Source: Hyphomonas sp. (GTDB lineage Bacteria > Pseudomonadota > Alphaproteobacteria > Caulobacterales > Hyphomonadaceae). From it: 12,815 nt of DNA. Shown here piece after piece: positions 1-6,104 of this stretch. Under the pieces are notes generated by a model, which worked only from the letters and a program-made list of their open reading frames with translations, was not told the DNA's origin and did not search any database. Both the position numbers and the translations under genes were made by a program. The stretch covers positions 1 to 12,815 of the forward strand of contig JANSXJ010000079.1 in NCBI GenBank assembly GCA_024743015.1, written 5' to 3'. Within the stretch, counting starts at the first letter, position 1, and each line of letters starts with the position of its first letter.

Positions 1-1086
1 ATATTGGAAGCGCCCGCTGCCCACATTATTGTTAAAAATCGAGATCTGGTGATCGTTGATCACGTCGACATCGTGCTGAAGCATCCACGGGCCATTTTTC
101 ATCCACAGGATCTCATTGGTAGAGGGGCGGTAGTGAATGATGCGGGAGAGGTCCCGGACGCTTAAGAATAGATCGCCTTTTTTCCAATGTGGGCCATCCG
201 TCAGAACGGGCTGAACGTCATTGAGGTGAAATGGATCGCTGAAATAGGGCAGGTGCGGATACACGAGATGGTCGTAGCCATTTTCGAGGAGGATCTGGCT
301 CAGCGGTTTCTCAAACAAGGTCTCGCCATCCGGCGATATCGAAACCAGTGTATCGTCTTCAAAGCGGTCTCCGACGCGTTGTAAACTCGCAGGCCATTGG
401 CGCTTCACGGTCCAATAGTTGCCCTCGCTGTCGGTCTCAATAGCGTGGTGATAAGCGCCATGGAGTGTCCAATCGAGCTTCGAACACCGGTCGATCTTGA
501 TCATTGGCGCATAGAAGTTTTGGAATACGAGGCTGCCATCCGGCTCGATCAGTGGATGATAAATTCCAAAGATATGTGGCAGAAGCTCATCGGTGAGATT
601 CACGCGAGGATCGGGATTGTCGAGCGTACTTGCCTGAGCGCGCAAGTCCTGTGCGATCTCGGCAGTGTTCGGCGCGTAACGATGAATGACATTGCCTGTT
701 GCAAGATCAACGAGCTCCACACTCGTTCGATTGGTGTCACCGTCATAGCGCGACAAAAGAAGCAGATCGTCCTCCGAGGCCGCGTCGGCGGAAAATGAGA
801 ACCCGCTTTGATCGTCAAATCTTTGTTCCCAAGCATATTCCGGATGATAATCCTCCGAAAGAACCGAGAAGACCTGAGCCGTGACCGACGGGATGCTGGC
901 AACTTTGAAGGCTGCTTTTGAGAGCACTCCAGAGCGCCCATAGTTTTCAGCGGCGCCTTTTACCATGGCACCATAAGCGACCAGCCCAAGCAAAACGAAC
1001 AAGGCCACCAGTGCGGCTTGCCACGCCTCAAAATTGAAAGATCGCTTTCGGAGCAGAAATGCTTCCAGGTTCGAAAAAATACGCAT
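1..1086 (-). CDS. Arylsulfotransferase (ASST)-family membrane-anchored protein, C-terminus outside the window
   Basis: Reading leftward from the ATG at 1086-1084, an open frame of 362 codons runs off the window edge without a stop. An AGGGG ribosome binding site lies about 7 bases before the ATG. Residues about 24-42 form one hydrophobic helix after a basic N-terminus, so the protein is probably anchored in the inner membrane with its main domain in the periplasm. The rest looks like an ASST beta-propeller: the HHAIETD...GNYW block (about 213-225), DPFHLND (284-290), LSVRD (308-312) and QHDVD (337-341). In E. coli-type ASST, the His of HxN, a nearby Arg and a later His form the active site that transfers sulfate between phenolic groups. 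The candidates here are H287/N289, R311 and H338. Family assignment is good, but the true substrate is unknown. Many such proteins have no demonstrated sulfotransferase activity. Confidence 0.8.
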   Translation of the reverse strand, partial: MRIFSNLEAFLLRKRSFNFEAWQAALVALFVLLGLVAYGAMVKGAAENYGRSGVLSKAAFKVASIPSVTAQVFSVLSEDYHPEYAWEQRFDDQSGFSFSADAASEDDLLLLSRYDGDTNRTSVELVDLATGNVIHRYAPNTAEIAQDLRAQASTLDNPDPRVNLTDELLPHIFGIYHPLIEPDGSLVFQNFYAPMIKIDRCSKLDWTLHGAYHHAIETDSEGNYWTVKRQWPASLQRVGDRFEDDTLVSISPDGETLFEKPLSQILLENGYDHLVYPHLPYFSDPFHLNDVQPVLTDGPHWKKGDLFLSVRDLSRIIHYRPSTNEILWMKNGPWMLQHDVDVINDHQISIFNNNVGSGRFQY

Positions 1087-1238
1087 CTCTAACCCCTTGC
1101 AAGAAGCTGACCATTTCCTCGTACAAGCAGCGCCTGCGCTGCACTTCCGTGTTGATCAGCTTTCAAGGCAGCAAGCCGTTTCGCCGCTAAGTCGGAATCC
1201 TAAGACCAATTCAGGGGAGAATCCAAGTTAGTGATGTT
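1087..1238. other. Intergenic region between purQ and the ASST-like gene, with nested inverted repeats
   Basis: Both flanking genes are on the - strand. The region contains the 8-base palindrome CTTGCAAG (1096-1103), an inverted repeat AAGCTGA (1104-1110) / TCAGCTT (1156-1162), and nested inside it a strong hairpin GCAGCGC-CT-GCGCTGC (1127-1142). No T-run follows the hairpin on either strand, so it is not a convincing intrinsic terminator. It could be leader structure of the ASST-like mRNA. Confidence 0.4.
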
Positions 1239-1901
1239 TTACGCGGCTGCCATCAGGCTCGTGAACAAACTCAAACCATCGGTGCCGCCTTCGTGGCCAC
1301 CAATCGCGCGCTCCGGGTGGGGCATCATACCGAGGACGCGTCCATTCTCGCTGATCACGCCAGCAATATCGCGCGCCGACCCGTTCGGGTTGCCAACATA
1401 GCGGAATGCGACGCGGCCTTCGCCTTCCAGAGTATCCAGTGTTTTATCGTCAGCAACATAGTTGCCGTCATGGTGGGCGATCGGAATCGAAATCTCTGAT
1501 TCGCTGTCATAGGCGCTGGTGAAGGCGCTATTGCTGGTCTCGATTTTCAATTGCTGTGGTCGGCAGACAAAATCGAGGCTGGTATTGCGCATCAATGCGC
1601 CCGGCAGCAGGCCCGTTTCACACAGGATCTGGAACCCATTGCAGACGCCGAGAATGTAACCGCCCCGCTCTGCATGGGCGTGGAGCTGCGTGATCACCGG
1701 GCTGTTCGCAGCCATCGCGCCGCAGCGAAGATAATCGCCGTATGAAAATCCACCGGGCACCATGACGAGGTCTGTTCCGGCTGGGATCGTGCCATCCTTG
1801 TGCCAGACCATGGCCGGGTCCTTCCCGCTTGCCTGGCGCAAGGCCACTTGTGCATCGCGGTCGCAGTTCGATCCGGGGAAGACAATCACAGCGGATTTCA
1901 T
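1239..1901 (-). CDS. purQ: Phosphoribosylformylglycinamidine synthase, glutaminase subunit PurQ
   Basis: This is the glutaminase subunit of FGAM synthase. It hydrolyses glutamine and passes ammonia to PurL, with PurS as bridging subunit, in the fourth step of de novo purine synthesis in the cytoplasm. The 220-residue length is typical for stand-alone PurQ. Visible class I glutamine amidotransferase features are the N-terminal [10 protein letters not shown], the oxyanion-loop region [17 protein letters not shown] (49-65), the nucleophile C87 in GVCNGFQ, and the H195/E197 pair in MPHPERA. The ATG at 1901 has an AGGAG 5 bases upstream. No purS gene lies directly upstream; the divergent gene there is a pseudouridine synthase, so purQ has its own promoter in 1902-2026. 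Identification is firm. Confidence 0.97.
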   Translation of the reverse strand: MKSAVIVFPGSNCDRDAQVALRQASGKDPAMVWHKDGTIPAGTDLVMVPGGFSYGDYLRCGAMAANSPVITQLHAHAERGGYILGVCNGFQILCETGLLPGALMRNTSLDFVCRPQQLKIETSNSAFTSAYDSESEISIPIAHHDGNYVADDKTLDTLEGEGRVAFRYVGNPNGSARDIAGVISENGRVLGMMPHPERAIGGHEGGTDGLSLFTSLMAAA

Positions 1902-1946
1902 GGTCGCTCCTGTTCTTGCGCCCGCCTTTAGCAGGGAGTCGGGGGA

Positions 1947-1963
1947 AAAGGGAAGTTCCCTTT
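1947..1963. promoter_or_regulatory. Perfect palindrome AAAGGGAA-G-TTCCCTTT, operator candidate
   Basis: Two perfect 8-base arms are separated by one base in the 125-base divergent region between purQ (-) and the pseudouridine synthase gene (+). The palindrome sits 45 bases before the purQ ATG and 63 bases before the ATG chosen for the synthase. This position and symmetry suit a dimeric repressor. As RNA the arms could also form a hairpin, but there is no upstream gene that would need a terminator. The regulator is unknown. Confidence 0.45.
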
Positions 1964-2026
1964 CTGGTATTTGTGGCTGGAATTTCTTGATTGACCTTGT
2001 CGCTCAGCTTGGCCACACCGCCCGAC

Positions 2027-2944
2027 ATGGCAGATCAGCATCTCTATCGCGGCAATGCGCCGGTCCGGGTCAATAAATGGATGGCCGAGCTTGGCCTGTG
2101 TTCACGCCGCGAAGCGGAAGCACTGATAGAGGCTGGTGGTGTCATGATTGATGACGCTATCATCGAGCGCCCTGGGCACAAAATTGAACCCGGACAGACT
2201 CTGACACTGACCGACGCGGCTGAGCGCTCAATTGCCGAAAAGTTCACGGCGGTTCTTAACAAGCCTGTCGACTATGTCTCGGCCCAGCCGGAAGATGGGC
2301 AGGTCCCCGCCGTCCGCTTGCTAAAGTCCAGCAACGCGATGGATGGCAGCCACGGCCCGGGCAAGACGGCCAGCCTGGCACCGCTCGGACGGTTGGACCA
2401 GGATTCTCACGGGCTCCTCCTCCTGTCGGAGGATGGGGTACTCGCCAAAGCCATTATCGGGCCTCAGCATAGCCTCGAGAAAGAGTATCTCGTCACCGTC
2501 AAAGGTGAGATCAAGGAAGGGCGGCTGACCCTGCTCCGCAACGGGTTGAGCCTTGATAATCGCCGTCTCAAACCGGCCAAGGTGACGCGTGAAGGCGGCC
2601 AGACCTTGCGTTTCGTCCTGAAGGAAGGCCGCAAGCGACAAATTCGCCGCATGTGCGATCTCGTTGGACTGCGCGTGACGGATCTTCAGCGTATCCGTAT
2701 CGGGCCCCTACACCTCGGCGACCTACCAAGCGGCAAGTGGCGGACCCTGAAAGCGAGAGAGCGCGCGGCCTTGATCGCGGCGTCGCTGCCACCGCGGCCA
2801 AAGCGTCTGACGGATGAGGATGGCAAGCCGATCCGCAAGGGGCGGAGCTTTGTCGGGCGCGGCGGAGCGAAACCCAATCGCGACAAATCAAAACAGATCG
2901 ATGAGTATCGCAAGCGCAAATCGCGCAACAATCGCGACGATTAG
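2027..2944 (+). CDS. 23S rRNA pseudouridine synthase, RluF/RluB (RsuA) family
   Basis: The protein converts uridine in ribosomal RNA to pseudouridine. An N-terminal S4 RNA-binding domain (about residues 12-62, with LCSRREAEALIEAGGV) precedes the RsuA-type catalytic domain. The signature GRLDQDSHGLLLLSEDG places the catalytic aspartate at D124. Further family blocks are EKEYLVTV, the GRKRQIRRM motif, and LGDLPSGKWRTL near the end of the domain. A Lys/Arg-rich tail (about 265-305) is typical of RluF/RluB. GRLDxDS and the LGDLPxGxWR block favour RluF over RluB, but the target uridine cannot be read from sequence. I chose the ATG at 2027 (305 residues). An in-frame TTG at 1991 would add 12 residues with no likeness to the family. 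Neither start has a strong ribosome binding site. The stop codon overlaps the stop of the next gene on the other strand. Confidence 0.9.
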   Translation: MADQHLYRGNAPVRVNKWMAELGLCSRREAEALIEAGGVMIDDAIIERPGHKIEPGQTLTLTDAAERSIAEKFTAVLNKPVDYVSAQPEDGQVPAVRLLKSSNAMDGSHGPGKTASLAPLGRLDQDSHGLLLLSEDGVLAKAIIGPQHSLEKEYLVTVKGEIKEGRLTLLRNGLSLDNRRLKPAKVTREGGQTLRFVLKEGRKRQIRRMCDLVGLRVTDLQRIRIGPLHLGDLPSGKWRTLKARERAALIAASLPPRPKRLTDEDGKPIRKGRSFVGRGGAKPNRDKSKQIDEYRKRKSRNNRDD

Positions 2945-3753
2945 CTGCCTGCGTCTGAGGCGGCCTGGGCCGTAAAGGCTTCGGCTTTTTCGCTTGGCGC
3001 AGGCGCCACGAGTTGCAGCGCACCAGGAGTTGGTTTCAGCGGCGTCAGTCTAAACGAAATCGGAGCCGCCGCTTTGGTCGGAACAGGCGGCGCATCTGCA
3101 ATCCGCGCCACGGGCTCAGTTGGCGGAGCCGGCAATGGCGGGGCGGTGACCGGCGGTGCAGGAAGCGGCGGCGCAATACGCGCCATTTCAACCGGTTCAA
3201 TCGTTTCGACGGGCGCGGCGAGAGCGGCGGGTGGGACTGGCGCAGCCGGTGCCTTCATCACTGCGGAAACCCGTGTTTCACTATCACCGAGCAAATCTGG
3301 CACGTGTATGGGCGCAGGGGCCTCGGCGCCCAGCAGTTCTTCCTCGACTTTTGGTTCAGGCTGATAGCCTTCAGGAACGTGGACCTGGTAGCGCATTTTC
3401 GGTTCCATACGGACTGATTCAGATATGCCGGATACCGCGCCAGGACGGTAGGACGCCGCCCCAGGGTTTGATTTCAGTTCGCAGCGCCCCTCAACGGAAT
3501 AAACCGCCGGAGTCATCGACCAGGCGACGCAGCGGGCATCCAGATGACACGCCTTCGCGCAGGCATCGACACTGCTTGCAGGTTCAGAGCGCAGCAGGTC
3601 GCCAAACCGATAAGTGTTTTCTTGCACCACGAGTGGCGCTCCGGCGAGGGCCAGATCCCCTGTCGCGCTTGGCGGAGTTTCCGGAGTGGGTTTGGTCGCG
3701 CCAGCTGGCAATGCCAGGCAAGACGCGGCAATCAGAACAGGGACAAAGCGCAT
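2941..3753 (-). CDS. Exported PAN/Apple-domain protein with Pro/Ala-rich tail
   Basis: Residues 1-19 look like a signal peptide (basic start, hydrophobic core, AGA before Thr20), so the protein is probably periplasmic or surface-bound. C12 is preceded by AAS, which is a poor lipobox. Residues about 35-113 match a PAN_4-type domain: NTYRFGD...SSVDACAKACHLDARCVAWSM...GRCELKS...GAVSGI, with four cysteines (65, 69, 75, 91) positioned for two disulfides. PAN domains bind proteins or carbohydrates. The rest (about 130-270) is rich in Pro, Ala and Glu, with a repeated APPLPAPP, and is probably extended or wall-spanning. The low-complexity tail makes long open frames on the opposite strand, which I reject. 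The start at 3753 has only a weak ribosome binding site. No specific function can be given. Confidence 0.8.
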   Translation of the reverse strand: MRFVPVLIAASCLALPAGATKPTPETPPSATGDLALAGAPLVVQENTYRFGDLLRSEPASSVDACAKACHLDARCVAWSMTPAVYSVEGRCELKSNPGAASYRPGAVSGISESVRMEPKMRYQVHVPEGYQPEPKVEEELLGAEAPAPIHVPDLLGDSETRVSAVMKAPAAPVPPAALAAPVETIEPVEMARIAPPLPAPPVTAPPLPAPPTEPVARIADAPPVPTKAAAPISFRLTPLKPTPGALQLVAPAPSEKAEAFTAQAASDAGS

Positions 3754-3989
3754 GCGTTTGGTTCCACTTCACACGAGGTTTGGCGACAGTATGCCATTAC
3801 TGGCCTTAATAGAGTGTGTGCATGGGCGGGACGGTGCGCGTTGCCGCGCGAGCGTTGCCACCCAGCTGCGCTGAGCGACAAATGTAGATTTTCTCGCTCG
3901 CATGATCGCAATTCAGAGTTTAGGCTCCATATGGATCAGCTGCCGCCTTGTTCTGAGCGCGTGCAGACCTCTTTCGATCGGGACAGAGA
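3754..3989. other. Divergent intergenic region between the PAN-domain and MATE genes
   Basis: These 236 bases should contain the promoters for both divergent genes. I see no convincing gene, RNA or strong repeat. A loose leftward promoter-like pair exists (TTGCGA near 3910 and TACATT near 3885, spacing about 19), but it is too weak to call. Confidence 0.3.
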
Positions 3990-5399
3990 ATGGCGAACAA
4001 GCAGGCAATCTTTCTGGAAGGCAACCTGCTGCGCCATATCAGTATCATGTCCGCCTCGGCGAGCATCGGGCTTGTCTCAGTTTTTCTGGTCGACTTCGCG
4101 GATTTGCTGTTCATTTCCATGCTGGGAGAACAGGAGCTTGCAGCAGCCGTAGGGTTTGCCGGGACCGTGCTGTTTTTCACCTTCTCGGTGTCTATTGGGA
4201 TGACGATTGCGACGAGCGCCCTGGTGGCGCAACGGCTCGGACAAGGGGTCGCTGACGAAGCCCGTAAGATCGCAACCAGCGTGCTGCTCTTCGGCATTGT
4301 CATCACCTCCATCCTCGCTGTGTTGTGCTGGTTCTACGCGCCTGTTCTGCTCCGCCTGATCGGGGCGAAAGGCTACACGCTAGATCTGGCGGTCGGTTAT
4401 TTCAGAATTGTCGTAACCGTTATGCCGATTGGGGCGATCGGGATGATGGCGACGGGAATCCTGCGTGCGCATGGCGATGCGCGCCGGGCGATGACGGTGA
4501 CGCTAACGGCTGGAGCAGTGAATGCCATCCTCGACCCGATCCTGATCTTCGGGTTCGGCCTGGGTCTCGATGGCGCTGCCTATGCATCGGTAGCGGCGCG
4601 TTTCGCAACCATGTTGACGGCGCTATATCCAATTTTCCGGCATTATGGCGGGTTCGCCAAGATCGACGCGGCGCGCTTCAAGACGGATCTGAAGCCGATT
4701 GTTGCGATCGCGGCCCCCGCCATGCTGACCAATGTGGCAACGCCTTTCGGCAACGGGTTCGTCACAAGGGCGGTCTCCGAGTTCGGAGATCCTGCTGTGG
4801 CCGCGATGGCGGTCGCAGGCCGCCTAACACCGCTCGCCTTCTGCGTGATCTTTGCCTTGTCCGGCGCGGTTGGCCCCATCATCGGGCAGAATTTCGGGGC
4901 CAAACAGTTTGACCGGGTCCGGGGAACTTTGATCAAGTCGGTGCAGTTTACAGCTGCCTATGTCGTCTTGATCTGGTTGGCTCTGGTATTGGGAAACAGC
5001 GCCATCTCGGCCAGTTTCAATCTTAGCGAAGAGGGCGCTCGGATTATATTCTGGTTCGCGGTCGCGGTTGCGCCGCTCTTCATTTTCAATGGGACATTGT
5101 TTGTCTCGAATGCGGCATTCAACAATCTACGCAGACCCTTGTTCTCCACCTTTCTAAACTGGGGCAAGAACACGATCGGCGTGGTGCCTTTCATCTATAT
5201 CGGCGCCGAGCTTGGCGGTGCGCCGGGTGTCCTGATTGGACAGGCCTTGGGCGGTGTCCTGTTCGGAATCCTCGGGTTCTGGCTCGCCTACCGACTGGTC
5301 GGTCGATATGAGAGCGGCAAATCGGATCCCGACAAGGGGATGAAATTCCCCCTTCTCCGCCGCCGGGCAGAAGCGCCATTCAATTCGCCGCGGTCTTAG
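3990..5399 (+). CDS. MATE-family multidrug/toxic-compound efflux transporter
   Basis: This is a 469-residue inner-membrane antiporter that exports cationic drugs or metabolites using an H+ or Na+ gradient. The length fits the NorM/DinF-type range (about 440-480). Roughly twelve hydrophobic segments run the length of the protein in two related halves. Visible MATE hallmarks are the helix-1 VDFADLLFISMLG (34-46, with D35), the block GILRAHGDARRAM (156-168) followed by NAILDPILIFGFGLGLDGAA (178-197), and the second-half GPIIGQNFGAKQFDRV (295-310). The ATG at 3990 follows GGGACAGA, a modest ribosome binding site. Its 3' end overlaps the convergent lipoprotein gene by 4 bases. Substrate cannot be predicted; neighbours give no clear hint. 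Confidence 0.93.
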   Translation: MANKQAIFLEGNLLRHISIMSASASIGLVSVFLVDFADLLFISMLGEQELAAAVGFAGTVLFFTFSVSIGMTIATSALVAQRLGQGVADEARKIATSVLLFGIVITSILAVLCWFYAPVLLRLIGAKGYTLDLAVGYFRIVVTVMPIGAIGMMATGILRAHGDARRAMTVTLTAGAVNAILDPILIFGFGLGLDGAAYASVAARFATMLTALYPIFRHYGGFAKIDAARFKTDLKPIVAIAAPAMLTNVATPFGNGFVTRAVSEFGDPAVAAMAVAGRLTPLAFCVIFALSGAVGPIIGQNFGAKQFDRVRGTLIKSVQFTAAYVVLIWLALVLGNSAISASFNLSEEGARIIFWFAVAVAPLFIFNGTLFVSNAAFNNLRRPLFSTFLNWGKNTIGVVPFIYIGAELGGAPGVLIGQALGGVLFGILGFWLAYRLVGRYESGKSDPDKGMKFPLLRRRAEAPFNSPRS

Positions 5400-6073
5400 T
5401 CGCAGGCCTCATATTTGAGATTGATGCTCGGCCCGTTTCCAGCCGCGCCGAAGATCAGATTGCCGTCACCGTCGACGGCGTAATCATCCAGTAGTAGTGC
5501 ACCTTCGCGCATGACCAGGGTCTCATTGAGAAAGACTTCGGTCTGGAAGCGCTCGGAATAGTATGAGCACGCACCGTCTTTCAGATAGCCCTCATATTGG
5601 TCGTCCCGTTTCTTCCAGTAGACCTCGCATCCCGGTTTCAGGAAGAAGTCGTCTGCTGAAAGCGCGGCCTGTTTTGCCGGATCGAGATGCATGTCAGTCA
5701 ACCGGTCCGGGTCATTCGGCGTGTAGATGGTCAGCTGAATGGCTTGTTCCGCCGCGTTTACGGTGAAGGCATACACACGCTGGCGATACAGGTCTTGCGG
5801 ATCATAGTGTTGATATTGCTGAGCGTAGATCTGGCGCCCTGGAATGCCGGCAATGAAAACGGGCTGGAATGTGTGGTGACGGTGGCGGTGGCGCTCTGAA
5901 GCGGGCAAGTCTGCGATCGCCTGGCGGTAGACTTGCTGGTGGTTCTCATAGGTTCCGGGAAACCAAGTGAGCAGCTCATCGAGCTGCGTCTCTAGCGATG
6001 CGGGCGCCGCGTAAGACGTCGCGCAGGCTGACAGAGCAAGGATCGCTGCCGGTCCAAATGATCTCAGTTTCAT
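5396..6073 (-). CDS. CpcT/CpeT-like (chromophore-lyase family) lipoprotein
   Basis: CpcT/CpeT proteins of cyanobacteria attach bilins to phycobiliproteins, but related proteins of unknown role occur in non-phototrophs. I start at the ATG at 6073 (225 residues), which has AGGAG 6 bases upstream and opens directly with a lipoprotein signal peptide: a hydrophobic stretch, then LALSAC with the lipidated cysteine at C17. The frame stays open upstream to 6280, but that part has no signal peptide before it and overlaps mcd. Family features are LDELLTWFPGTYEN (31-44), the QIYAQQY and LYRQRVYAF blocks (81-103), IYTPNDP, and GCEVYWKK (148-155) followed by a second Cys at 169. A basic His-rich run (RHRHRHH, 61-67) stands out. 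It lies 31 bases downstream of mcd on the same strand. Family assignment is good; function here is unknown and bilin attachment is unlikely. Confidence 0.8.
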   Translation of the reverse strand: MKLRSFGPAAILALSACATSYAAPASLETQLDELLTWFPGTYENHQQVYRQAIADLPASERHRHRHHTFQPVFIAGIPGRQIYAQQYQHYDPQDLYRQRVYAFTVNAAEQAIQLTIYTPNDPDRLTDMHLDPAKQAALSADDFFLKPGCEVYWKKRDDQYEGYLKDGACSYYSERFQTEVFLNETLVMREGALLLDDYAVDGDGNLIFGAAGNGPSINLKYEACD

Positions 6074-6079
6074 TCCGAT

Positions 6080-6084
6080 CTCCT
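6080..6084 (-). promoter_or_regulatory. Ribosome binding site fixing the start of the CpeT-like gene
   Basis: AGGAG on the - strand, 6 bases before the ATG at 6073. Together with the lipoprotein signal that follows at once, it decides against the longer frame opening at 6280. Confidence 0.75.
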
Positions 6085-6104
6085 GAAAGGCGATCAGAAA
6101 ACCG

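Noticed and set aside
1127..1142. Intrinsic terminator after purQ
   Set aside because: The hairpin is strong, but no U-run follows on the transcribed strand.
1618..2028. - strand open frame overlapping the start of purQ, in another frame
   Set aside because: purQ in the correct frame covers the region with all glutaminase motifs; this frame has no motif and begins upstream of the purQ ribosome binding site.
3156..3809. Long + strand open frame opposite the PAN-domain gene (217 codons), and neighbours at 3013-3417 and 3544-4152
   Set aside because: They lie antisense to a convincing PAN-domain gene whose Pro/Ala codons leave the other strand free of stops. The products are Arg/Gln-rich with no recognisable domain.
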